Assembly: GCA_000818945.1 (NCBI GenBank)
Contig: KN805400.1
Span: 364,414-428,413 of the forward strand
Origin: Schizochytrium sp. CCTCC M209059
Lineage: Eukaryota; Sar; Bigyra; Thraustochytrida; Thraustochytriidae
Direction of reading: 5' to 3'
DNA: 64,000 nucleotides
Below are positions 49,739-59,366 of this stretch, one piece after another. The notes under the pieces were generated by a model that was not told where the DNA came from, did not search any database, and saw only the letters and a list, made by a program, of their open reading frames with translations. Every line of letters begins with the position of its first letter. The first letter of the stretch is position 1. The position numbers were made by a program, and so were the translations under genes.

Positions 49739-50107
49739 GGCGTCTGCGCGCCACGTGCTCGCGGCATGTACATCTGGCTCTGGTCATGGTGTTAGTAAGA
49801 CCAATAGCAGCGAGAGAAAAGGGGGGGGGGGTGTAAAGTGCACATGTAAATTCGAGTTATAAATGATGATAACAAAAGAAATAAGGTGCGTTTTATTGGA
49901 AAACACCTAAAGTACCCCCATGCTCACAACGGATTGTTGACCTCGCAAATTTATCACGGATGCAAACAAATTGCTTCCTGACGAGAACGACAGCGCGCAA
50001 GACCGCAGACGCGGTGCCGGATCGCTCACCACCAGAGAAGCGTGCGGCATAGGCTTGAAGCCTACGCTCGTGGCCTGCCTCGCTGTAGGGCAAGAGGTTG
50101 AACTAAA
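49739..50107. promoter_or_regulatory. Putative bidirectional promoter between TM/coiled-coil gene and ARL6
   Basis: 369 bp separate two divergent start codons. A G-run (about 49819-49829) and AT-rich sequence follow. The shared promoter is inferred from arrangement only. Confidence 0.4.
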
Positions 50108-50734
50108 ATGTCTCGCATTTTTCGACGACTCTCGTCGTCGCTACGCTCGCTCTCGATGCGCTTGGGCAAGAGCGAGGCGTGCAATGTGGTCGTCGTCGGT
50201 CTCGACAACTCGGGCAAGAGCACAATGATCAATTATTTGCAGCAGGCAAAGGCAGAGGACGATGAGCCCTACATTCCCGAAGAAGTTGCGCCCACGGTCG
50301 GCTTTCGCGTGGAAACCTTTCGACGGAAAAATGTCAGCTTTACAGCGTACGACATGTCTGGTCAAGGCAGGTACAGAAATCTGTGGGCGCAGCACTATAC
50401 GGAAATTCATGCGATTGTCTTTGTCGTTGATGCCACTGACCGCATGCGACTCTGTGTTGCTCGCGACGAGCTCGAAATGGTCCTCGACGACCCATCGGTG
50501 AGGTCACGACCCGTGCCGATACTCTTTCTATGCAATAAAAAGGACTGCGCAGACGCCATGGGTCCTGCAGAGTGTGTAGCCAAGATGGAGCTCGAGAAGA
50601 TTCGCGAGCGTCCTTGGTCGATCATAAGCACCAACGCCCGCAACGGAGATGGAATTGAGGAAGCCATCGAATGGCTCGCTGACAGCATCGCATTCGATGG
50701 CAGCAGTGCGTCGATCGAGTCCAAGCACAAGTAA
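50108..50734 (+). CDS. ARL6: ARL6/BBS3 small GTPase (208 aa)
   Basis: An ARF-family GTPase. G1 is GLDNSGKS, the switch I region is 'APTVGFRVETF' (Thr contacts Mg), G3 is 'YDMSGQGRYRNLW', G4 is NKKD and G5 is 'STNARNG'. The 'DMSGQGRYRNLW' sequence and 'PILF(L)CNKKD' are characteristic of ARL6 rather than other ARLs. ARL6-GTP recruits the BBSome to membranes for ciliary cargo traffic. The N-terminal amphipathic segment (MSRIFRRLSSSLRSLSMRL) is longer than in animals and lacks Gly at position 2, so N-myristoylation at the encoded start is not possible. The C terminus has an extra Ser-rich tail. It converges on FAM135 with only 48 bp between the stop codons. Confidence 0.93.
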   Translation: MSRIFRRLSSSLRSLSMRLGKSEACNVVVVGLDNSGKSTMINYLQQAKAEDDEPYIPEEVAPTVGFRVETFRRKNVSFTAYDMSGQGRYRNLWAQHYTEIHAIVFVVDATDRMRLCVARDELEMVLDDPSVRSRPVPILFLCNKKDCADAMGPAECVAKMELEKIRERPWSIISTNARNGDGIEEAIEWLADSIAFDGSSASIESKHK

Positions 50735-50782
50735 ATATAATGTATATCTGAACACATTTTGCTAGTCTTGGAAAAAAGCAGC

Positions 50783-53482
50783 CTAGGTTGGACGCTTAAT
50801 CGTGGGCGCGAAGAGTTCTTTGAAGTGCAAGAGCAGCGTCAGCGATAGCGCAGCAGAATCGAGAATGCAAATGTGCGCAGCGCGACCAATAAATTTGTCC
50901 ATTCGGTTGGTGCGAAGACTGTCAAAGTGAAAGGCAATGTCCACACGCGTGACCTTGGCGGGATCAACCTCGGCAAGAAGATTGTCGCACATTTCATGCG
51001 CGAGAGAGACGTCCGCCTTGGTTGTGTAAGGACCAGGCTCGAGATACTCGACACGCGCGCTATGGTAGGGTACATATTGGTCCTGGTGCGAAGAGATGAG
51101 TACGACGTGGCTAAAGTTGCGCAGACCCGTCTCGCTCTCCGATAGTTTGTAAACGTAAGTATCTTTAACGGAGCCACCACGCGCGAAATCAGTCAGTGCT
51201 AGCTGCCCAAGAGCCGATGCCTTGCGCCAGTGTCGCATGGCCCAGAGACCATACTTTACCAGAGTCGATTTCATGGCACGCGCACCCAAATGCGGCGACG
51301 ACATGGAAAGCAAGCTGTGCAGATTTGGCAAGTATGCTTGCATTTCCTTGCGTGTCAGAGCACTGCGCAGAATGACGGACCCGATCGAGTGGCACACGAA
51401 CGAGAGCCGACCTAGTTTGAAGGGCTCGCCGGCAAATGTGCGCACAAGAAAGGCCTTGACCTCATTCGCGAGTCGCGTCCCGAGAACCTCAATGTCCGAG
51501 TCCGTGTCCTCTTCGTTGGCTTTGCTTAGCAACGTGATTGTGTCCGGTTCCACAATGAGCAGGTAATTGCGAAACGCACGCAAGTCCCACGAGCTGCCCA
51601 GGTACCCGTGAACGAAAACAACCACGTCACGAATGTCTTCACACACGCCCAAGTCCTCACCCTCCACCTTCTCCTTTTCCTCAATCAAAGGGGCAGGAGG
51701 CGGGCTTGCTGCGCGCCCAAGACCGAAACCCTGCGCAAGGGCATCAGGCATACTTGCAGTTCGCGATGGCTCGTCAGTGTCAAGCTTGGTCGCAGAAAAG
51801 GATGATGATGATGATGATGACAAAGGACGCGTTTCGTAGCGCTGCTCAAAGAGAATGGGATGCGAGGCGTCGTCCTCGAACATTTCAAAATCCTCGACCT
51901 TTTCACGATGGAATTGACGAATCTGAACTTGGCATTGACGAATTTTCGCCGCGACCTCTTCTCGCTTCCGGCATGTTTCCGCACTTGTCGACGACTTGAA
52001 CTCTGCTACAGGAACTCTTTCGCGAAGGACAATCTCTCCTACTTTGTCCGTGGCCTTTTCAAGCCACGCACTCTTGAGATCACGGCGCACCTTGCCGGTG
52101 AAGGACTGCAAGTTTTGCAGAAATCCATGCCAGGCCAGGAGTAAGGTCGAAGACCATGTCTCCAGCTCGGTCGAAAATTCCATCGCGAACTCTTCAACAT
52201 TGCGCGCGCCGTCAGATCCACCCGCAAGACGAGGGGCAACCTCCACGGGGGCAAGGGGCTCCACAGGAATTCCACCGGAAGAGAAGGATTGGGCGTCGGT
52301 CAGTTCCATTTTACGTATCAATAGGTCAACACATGCAGCAAGAGATGCGTGCGAGCTACGGAGAAGAAAGATGCAGTTGCGACGGGTCATCTCGAGGTCT
52401 TGAGCAAAGTCCTCATCAATGGTGTCGTCGAGATCCCGGTCTTCGCGACCAGAAAGGAGATACTGCGCGAGACGGAGGCCCGAGGCATCCGGTTCGTACT
52501 TAAGGTTCGTTACGCATGCATGCACTGTCGTCTCGAGAAGCGCAAAGCCGGTTTTAAGAAAGTCGTCAAAGATTATAGGCACGTACTCGTGCAAGCCTTC
52601 GCCAACGCGATTAAGCTGTACGGTGCGAGCAGCAAGAATCTCAAACTCGGGTGGCTCTGTCTCTCTTGCAACAGGAATACGTGCGCGTTCGAGGCAAATG
52701 CAGAGTCGTAAAGCAATGTCACGTTCCCGGAGCGCGTCAACCTCAATGCGAAAGTGAACACCATCATTGAGTTGACGCTTTTCATCCACGTAGCGCACAA
52801 TAAAGCCCTTGCTGTAGTACACGTCATTGAGGCCCGAGATGCTGGCAGACGACTGGTGTCGCATGCTGTCCACAACTTTGCGACCCTCAACATGTGATAA
52901 TTCCATGTCAGACTCGAAACAGGCATAAGGGGTGGCACGATCGCCAACAGGGGCGTCAGCATGGGCGCCAAGTCCCTGTCGTGGATCTTTGGCGTGCTTG
53001 TTTCGCTTGCCCTGCACGACGGCAGCATCATGGTCGCTACCCTGAGCTGCCAAGCGAAGCTCGTCTGCGCCCTTGGCCACGGAGAGGGAAAGGCGGTACA
53101 GACTGTGTGTGAATGGCGTGCGATGATCCAGCAGCGAGGAGAAGGAATAGTCAGTCAGTTAGTTTACCGGTCGCACACGGTCCCTGGAAATCTTGTGCCT
53201 TTTGCGTTACCAGTGTATGCAGTAATTGAAATCAAGAGCGTGTGCCTGGCTTGCTCACTGGCTTGCTTAATGGCTTAGTGGCTTGCTTGCTTGCTTGCTT
53301 GCTCGCATACTGGCTCGCGATTTCCCATTCTCCTCTTTCAATTTTTCTGCTTCTTTCTATGAACTCTTTGGCCCTGCGGTCGTCGCGACACAGCCTAACA
53401 CGTACCCTTGCTGGTTCAGGTCCACGTTGTTGAAGGTCATGAGGCAAACGCCAACCTCGACGGCCGCCTGCAGGCTCGCCAT
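50783..53482 (-). CDS. FAM135-like putative lipase/serine esterase, two exons (798 aa)
   Basis: Exon 1 is 53482-53406 and exon 2 is 53102-50783. The intron (53405-53103, 303 bp) has donor GTACGT and acceptor CACACAG. The phase-2 join (GG|T) creates a Gly codon and yields 'FNNVDLNQQGLYRLSLSVAKGADELRLAAQG', the expected FAM135 N terminus. Without exon 1 the frame starts only at a GTG. The N-terminal FAM135 domain continues to about residue 220. The C-terminal alpha/beta-hydrolase (DUF676 type) covers about 530-770. It has 'VVVFVHGYLGSSWDLRAF' and the nucleophile Ser598 in 'CHSIGSVIL', a non-classical GxSxG with Cys at the first position. 'ISSHQDQYVPYHSARVE' near the C terminus carries the likely Asp/His. 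The substrate is unknown. Confidence 0.88.
53279..53305. repeat. (GCTT)n repeat inside the FAM135 intron
   Basis: Five or so GCTT units with flanking variants (GCTTACTG, GCTCGC), located within the 303-bp intron. Confidence 0.85.
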
Positions 53483-53968
53483 GGCGGCAAGAGCGGTGCT
53501 TCGCGACACCAGCACGCAGAGCTCGCCGCCTCACGTGACGCGTGCCGCCTGCAGCCGCTCGTCGCTCCGCGTGCCGAAGCCCGACGAGGGGGTGGGTGGA
53601 TGGGTGGGTGGGTGTATGCGCAGTTCGCGCCGCTGGAGCTGGCTCCGGCTCGGCTTCGGCGATTGGGCCTCTTTTCGCGACCCGTTGAACCTCTTTTCTT
53701 TGACGCCGACCTTGACCAGAGTCGAGACCAAGAACAAGAACAATAAAGCCTCGGCTGACCTACACGCACTCGCAGTGCGGCTCCGAGAAGCATATTTCTG
53801 ATTGCTTGAAGGAGAGGGAGGTGTAGTCACCGCCGCGCAGGCAGGCAGGCAGGCAGGCAGGCAGGTTGCGCAGGACCTTGTACAGGGCAATACCGAGCAC
53901 TTCGTGAAGTGGCTACCTGGCTAGCGGGCTGACGAGCTAGCTGCTTGCATCATTTGCAAAGAGTATTG
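53483..53968. other. Divergent intergenic region with (GCAG)n repeat
   Basis: Between FAM135 exon 1 (-) and a small acidic protein gene (+). A (GCAG)n tract lies at 53837-53865 and GGGTGGGTGGATGGGTGG at about 53590-53612. No separate gene is supported. Confidence 0.6.
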
Positions 53969-54406
53969 ATGATGAACCAGGACAAAAGTTGGAGCACAGG
54001 ATCATCGGTGATGCAGAATGAGGAGGAGCAAGAGGTCGAGGTCGCAGCGCTTGCGCTCAAGCGGCTGCTGAGCCGCGTCAAAAGTGCAAAAGTCATGCTT
54101 CAGGAGGAAGACGAGCGCGTTGAAGCTGATCGCCGAAGAGAAGAAAAGACGCAAGAAGAGACGACCTACGAAGAGGCTGGACTTTCTGATCCGAGCGAGT
54201 ATTATGGAGATGTCAACGTTGACGATGAAAAGGAAGCCAAGCATGAACAGGCCACCGAAGAGCTGCTTCGTGTGCCCATGACTCCGCGTCCGCCACCAGA
54301 GCTTGTGGGTCTGTTGGCCAACTGCAGGCTTGAGCCTTCCGTGAACCCGGATGCATTTGGGTTCTCTAACGAGTCCAAGACTCAGGACAACTCCCTGAAG
54401 CAGTAA
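53969..54406 (+). CDS. Small acidic hypothetical protein (145 aa)
   Basis: The start is at the ATGATG at 53969; the frame opens upstream only at a TTG. The product is hydrophilic and Glu-rich, with a predicted helix at about 18-70 (EEEQEVEVAALALKRLLSRV, then a Lys/Glu-rich part) and a Pro-containing C-terminal segment (VPMTPRPPPELVGLLANCRL). No signal peptide, membrane segment or known domain is seen. The amino-acid mix and complete frame suggest a real gene, but support is moderate. Confidence 0.55.
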   Translation: MMNQDKSWSTGSSVMQNEEEQEVEVAALALKRLLSRVKSAKVMLQEEDERVEADRRREEKTQEETTYEEAGLSDPSEYYGDVNVDDEKEAKHEQATEELLRVPMTPRPPPELVGLLANCRLEPSVNPDAFGFSNESKTQDNSLKQ

Positions 54407-55366
54407 GGTTGAACAAAAGAAGCGCATACACACAATAATTAACGGGACTCTGGCCATTAAAAATTCGCGCGCGGGAAACTAGCGCGATGGGAAGATAGAT
54501 GCCCAAAGGAAAGAGACGAATACCAAAGTAATCAATCAAACCATTGACTTTCGCTTGCAGTTTTAGACACCTCTGGTCTCGAGCTCATCTCTTTTAACAT
54601 TGATGAACAACACACAGCATGCACGTGCACATTTTGTTTCATTGCTCAGATGAATATGTCTTTCTGATCTATCGCGAATCGGCTGATGCCATGTCCCTCC
54701 TCTTTTTTCGCATGCTGAAAGCGGAATACGTTAACGCGACACAGCACAACAAACAGACTTCCTTTTCCCCCTATCCTCACTTTTAGAACCTGGACAACCC
54801 ATCTTAGGAACCAAGGTTGTTGCCCGAACGACGCCGGCGTCGCGTATCGTCTCCTTTGCGGAAAAAGAATAAGGTGACGCGTGTCTCTTCCCTTCCGGCG
54901 CCGCTCCTGAAGAATTCGCGGCGAGCAGCGCTGCGGCTGCGTGTGTCTAGTATTGCTGCTGCCGCTGCGAGGCCGCCTCGCCGCGGCCTCGTCTCGGCCC
55001 CCGCTGGCTCTGCGACTTGCTTTGCATTCTGCAAGGGCTTTCGCACTTTGTAGAGGCGGTCCAGGAGAAGGAAAAGGACTCGCAGTATGCATGACAACAG
55101 ACAGGCCTAGGCCTAGTAGTAGTAATAGAGAGGAAGAGGGCTGGCGTGTGTGGTGGCGCAGCAAGCAAGCAAGCAAGCAAGCGAGCAAGCAAGCAAGCAA
55201 GCAAGCACGTGGACTCGCAGAAGCCGCGCTTGCAGAGGAGCAGAGACGCAACTTGGCAGCGGGCAGAGGCGAAGGCGATTGCGGCGAGAGCAGAAGAGAC
55301 GCGCCGGCAGACAGGGGCAGCGCCGACGGAGACCAGAGCGAGACGGAGCGAAGAAGGGAAGAGAAG
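54407..55366. other. Intergenic region and ASADH leader with (GCAA)n repeat
   Basis: No gene supported between the small acidic protein and the dehydrogenase. A (GCAA)n tract at about 55160-55206 lies 160 bp upstream of the dehydrogenase ATG. The region could hold a 5' UTR intron, since similar repeats occur in two introns elsewhere in the window. Confidence 0.5.
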
Positions 55367-55996
55367 ATGCGCGTGGGTATCGTGGGGTGCACCGGCGCCG
55401 TGGGCGAGGAGCTGGTCAAGGTCCTGGGCGAGAGGCAGGACCGGCTGGGCGGCGTGACGCAGCTCAAGCTGCTGGCGAGCGCCAAGTCGGCCGGCAAGGT
55501 CATGGACGCGGGCGTCTTTGGCCCGCTGACCGTCGAGGAGTTCTCCATTGACAAGGTGAAGAAGCTCGATGTGGTCTTCCTGGCCGTGTCCGGATCCTTT
55601 TCGCTCAAGTACGCGCACGAGATTGCCAAGAGCGGCCCGGTCGTGATTGATAACTCGTCGGCCTACCGCAACGATCCCGAAATCCCGCTTGTGATTCCTG
55701 AGATTAACGGACACACGGCCAAGAACGCCAAGCTCATTGCGAACCCGAACTGCACGACGGCGATTGCCGCGATGGCTCTTTGGCCCTTGCACCAAAAGTT
55801 TGGCATCCGCAGCCTCATCATGTCCACATACCAGGCCGCAAGCGGTGCTGGTGCCGAAGGCATGGCCGAGCTCGAGGCACAGACGCGTGCGCACGTCAAG
55901 GGCAGCGCTCCCGAAGTCTCCGTCTTTCAGTATCCGCTGGCCTTTAACGTGATCCCGCACGTCGACTCCTTCCAGCCGAACGGGTACACGCGCGAG

Positions 55997-56028
<32 letters not shown>

Positions 56029-56539
56029 CTTTGGCGTGCCGGACATGGATGTCTCGTGCACGGCGGTGCGAATCCCGACCCTGCGCGCACATGCAGAGGC
56101 GCTCACCATTCAGACGTGGGCACCTTGCAGCGTCGAAAAGGCCAAGGCGCTCATTGACGAGGCCGTCGGCGTCCAGCTGGTTGACGACCCGAGCAGCAAC
56201 AAGTACCCAATGCCAATCAACGCCACGGCCAAGTTCGACATCGAGGCTGGCCGCGTGCGCCAGAGCATCGTCTTTGGTGACTTTGGTCTCGACCTCTTTG
56301 TGTGCGGTGATCAGCTCCTTCGCGGCGCTGCGCTCAACGCGGTTCTCATTGCCGAGTTTCTCCATGAGGACAAGTACGAGAAGCCCTCTGGTTACAAGCC
56401 CACCGTGCTGCAGCGCTTCATGGGCTCCTCGCTCTCCGGCCCTGCCCTCTGGTTCACGGTTGGCGCCGTTGCAGCCACGGCGGCGGCGGCGACCGCGTTC
56501 CTGACTACAGACTCGAAGCCAACTTCGTCTTCTGCCTGA
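55367..56539 (+). CDS. asd: Aspartate-semialdehyde dehydrogenase with C-terminal membrane tail (390 aa)
   Basis: It reduces L-aspartyl-4-phosphate to L-aspartate-4-semialdehyde with NADPH, the branch point to Lys, Met and Thr. The ATG at 55367 begins directly at the NADP fold (MRVGIVGCTGAVGEELVKVL). The catalytic Cys129 lies in ANPNCTTA. The substrate-binding 'TYQAASGAGAEGM' is present. The catalytic His242 lies in 'PTLRAHAEAL'. The C-terminal part has 'GRVRQSIVFGDFGLDLFVCGDQLLRGAALNAV'. The fungal/bacterial enzyme is about 340-365 aa. Here 35 extra residues include a hydrophobic segment at about 356-376 (ALWFTVGAVAATAAAATAFL) before a short polar end, like a tail anchor. No N-terminal transit peptide is present in this model. 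Confidence 0.95.
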
Positions 56540-56917
56540 TTCTTTCTTTTTCACCTCTACCCTTTTCTTGCTAAATTTTGCCATTCTTCTCCGTCCAAGT
56601 TAACAAGCGAGTCAGCAAGCAAAGGAAGGAGCGACTGTTGGTCGAGACAATTTTCCAACGAAGCAAACAGCGACAATTATAAATGAACACGAGGCCTGAA
56701 TGAGTTTTTTTTCTTTGACGACCATGTTTCCGTAGCCGACTCGGGCCAGTGAACACGACAGCTTGCGTGAAGTCTTGACAGTTATGCTGTCGTACGTCTA
56801 GCTAACATTTCTTGATGCTGACAGTGAGAAAAAAAGACAAGCGTATCTGAGGAAAAAAAACGATCCTCGTAGTCAATTTCGATTTCGATTCATGTATGCT
56901 GTCCTTGCGTATACATG
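56540..56917. other. Convergent intergenic region, nothing recognised
   Basis: These are the 3' flanks of ASADH (+) and the LRR gene (-). No gene or RNA is seen. Confidence 0.6.
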
Positions 56918-58501
56918 TTACTCGTGATGTACAGGCTGCGGAGACGCAGCGGACACTCCCAGTGTCCGCCGTAAATGGTCAAAATTCCGCTGCCACTGCT
57001 CTTCGTCAGCTGCGTACTGCTCCTTGGTCTCGCGAAGCTGCTCGCGTAACATTTCATTCGAGGCGATAAGCGCCTCGTGCGATTCGCGAAGCATGCCAGC
57101 AAGAGCTTTGCTCGCTTGATCGTCCACTTGCACAACTGGCGATTGTTGCTGTGAAGCGAGGTGACGCGCATTTTCGACTTCTGCCTGAAGCGCTGCTTTC
57201 TCATGCTCTAGAGCTGTGCATCGATCAACAAGAAGTTCAACTTGGTCCCGAAGCGAGTGTTCGGTGTTCATTTGAGTTTGTCGCTCCTGATCAATGCGAG
57301 CCATCTGCTCGTTCTGGGCCCGACGTTCTGCGTCAATGCCTTGTTTCTCGTTCTTGCGGGCTTGAACTAAGCGCACGAGGCGCTCGTTTACGCTGGCGAC
57401 TGTATCTTCCCAACCACTGGTACTCACAGGCATACGAAGCGAACGCATGTGTCGAAGTAGGTCGAGCAGCACCTGATCCGCAGTGAGTGGAGCTTCTTCT
57501 TCTTCTTCTTCTTCCTCCTCCTCTTCGTTGTGTTCCTCCTCCTCTCCACTTTTGACGACAACTTGACGCCCCTTGTGATTTTTCATGCTTGCTTGCGATC
57601 CGAGTTGTGAACGCGCAAGTCTAGCTTCATTTGGAACCCCGAATCCTTTTTCTCGCGCAGAAAGCGATCTTGATGTCGCGTTGAAACTCAATCGACTATT
57701 CTCCTTGCCGTTGGATAAAAGTTGAGAAGTGCTTGGCTTTGCGCCGACACCTTCTTCGTCACTGCTATCGCTCGTTTCAGCATCGTCATGTTCCTCCACG
57801 CTCTCCATTTTGACAACCGTTTGTCTCTTGTTGATCTTCCTCACGGCATGGCTTCTTTCAATCGCAAGCCCTTCTTCTTCTTCTTCTTCTTCTTCGTCCT
57901 CCTCCTCCTCGTTTTCGCTGCTGGCGTCATCTTCATCGTCTTCATTGTTGTTCCGAATGTTGTCCTCTTCCTCTGCCTCTTCTTCATCGTCTTCGTCGTC
58001 ATCATGTAGATTTGGTCGAAGATCTCCGGGTGCAATGGGTGGTAGCTGGGCGGCCTTGCGACGCTCCAACGCGGTAATTAACTGCTCATCAAGGGTGCTG
58101 AGATCTCCAAGATGCTGTATGACAAAGCTGCGATAGAGTCTGGAGCGCACGAGCGGATTCAAGCGAGCGTCGAGTTTGCGCAGCTCCGTGTTCCGTCTAA
58201 GCAAAAGTAGCTGGCGGCCATCATTGATCTTGTTAAGGTATACATTGAGCGTTTCGAGCTGCTCGAGGTGTTCAAGACCCTCGAGCGACTCGAGCTTGTT
58301 CCGTGATAAGTCCAGCTCCACAAGGCCGCGAAAGGGTCGCAGCGCATCGCCGAGAACCTCGAGCCCATTTCGCTGCAACACGAGCGTACGCGCACCGTCC
58401 AAGTCCTCCTCGGCGTCCCAGCCGTTGCGCCTCACAACGGCTTCCACGGCCTCGGTAGCCGCCGCGACCGCCGGCCCCGCTTGTGCACGTGGCTGAGTCA
58501 T
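56918..58501 (-). CDS. LRR / coiled-coil protein, CEP72-like (527 aa)
   Basis: The N-terminal LRR block (residues about 36-150) has SDS22-type repeats: 'TLVLQRNGLEVLGDALRPFR', 'LVELDLSRNKLESLEGLEHL', 'LETLNVYLNKINDGRQL', 'LRKLDARLNPL', with an LRR-cap 'LYRSFVIQHLGDLSTLDEQL'. The middle is very acidic, with several poly-Glu runs (about 175-215 and 325-340). The C-terminal 150 residues are coiled-coil. This order resembles CEP72/LRRC36, which sits at centriolar satellites, and other LRR proteins of the centrosome and cilium. The resemblance is architectural, so CEP72 orthology is uncertain. The start is ATG 58501. Confidence 0.82.
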   Translation of the reverse strand: MTQPRAQAGPAVAAATEAVEAVVRRNGWDAEEDLDGARTLVLQRNGLEVLGDALRPFRGLVELDLSRNKLESLEGLEHLEQLETLNVYLNKINDGRQLLLLRRNTELRKLDARLNPLVRSRLYRSFVIQHLGDLSTLDEQLITALERRKAAQLPPIAPGDLRPNLHDDDEDDEEEAEEEDNIRNNNEDDEDDASSENEEEEDEEEEEEEEGLAIERSHAVRKINKRQTVVKMESVEEHDDAETSDSSDEEGVGAKPSTSQLLSNGKENSRLSFNATSRSLSAREKGFGVPNEARLARSQLGSQASMKNHKGRQVVVKSGEEEEHNEEEEEEEEEEEAPLTADQVLLDLLRHMRSLRMPVSTSGWEDTVASVNERLVRLVQARKNEKQGIDAERRAQNEQMARIDQERQTQMNTEHSLRDQVELLVDRCTALEHEKAALQAEVENARHLASQQQSPVVQVDDQASKALAGMLRESHEALIASNEMLREQLRETKEQYAADEEQWQRNFDHLRRTLGVSAASPQPVHHE

Positions 58502-59366
58502 GGCGACAGCTCGATCCGTTTCTGTGTCGTCAGGCGGCCGCGCCGTTATGTTAATTCATAATGTTTCAACATGCTATAACTTGAAGACTCGGCGACTTAT
58601 CCGCTGCGACGCATACCGAGAACTACCATGGAGCTAATTGCCTGTCGATTCAATGTACTATGCTGGCGAGTCCTGGCGTCGTTGATCCTGTTTTGCTTTC
58701 AAAGAAGCAACACTGCCGCCAAGCCAAAGCAAATGAGGTCATGAGTCGTTTTCACCTGAACCATTCCAAATCGACCTGCGCTCTCTTACGATCACTTCGT
58801 TCGCTACATGCATTGTCGAAGATACAACAAGGTATTGTATCATTCCAAGAGAATCTGATTACAGCCTGCCACCGTAAAACGTTGCATGTGCGAGCTAACT
58901 TTACGAACACTGCATTGCATCATGAAGGAGTGCGAGCCCCCACGCCACGTGCGGATGCTTCGAGAATTGTTCAATCTGAAGTAAAGCCAACGGTCAGTAC
59001 ACTTGTGCCCCGTTGTCTCCCATGAGGATTTTCCCGAATGACATCGAATGCAAGCTGATCTGCAGTTTTTTAGCAATCGACAAGCATTTCCAGGTAAAGT
59101 CAAATTGCCCACGAAAACAATTCCTTCTGCATGCACGCCGCACGACGTCAACAATCATCTTCGTTGCTGCGGCCAGATGCTTGGATACGCGCGGCGGACT
59201 CGCAGCCCGTCCGGTCGCAGTACCATCCGCAAAGGCCCTCCATCCAGAAGCATTTCATCCCGCTCTCGAGACGAAATTCGTGGGACGCGCGAGTCAAGTC
59301 AAGTCAAGTCGAGTCGAGTCGAGTCGAGTCCGCGTCGAAGCAAACGGGAATGCCGCCGAGTCCACG
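58502..59366. other. Divergent intergenic region with AAGTC/GAGTC pentamer repeat
   Basis: Between the LRR gene (-) and the cyclophilin-like gene (+). A pentamer array (AAGTC then GAGTC) spans about 59289-59331, just before the cyclophilin-like ATG. A 121-aa plus frame at 58660-59025 shows no domain and I do not support it. Confidence 0.55.

Noticed and set aside
54947..56584. 545-aa minus-strand frame antisense to ASADH
   Set aside because: Shadow frame. The plus strand encodes ASADH with catalytic Cys and His.
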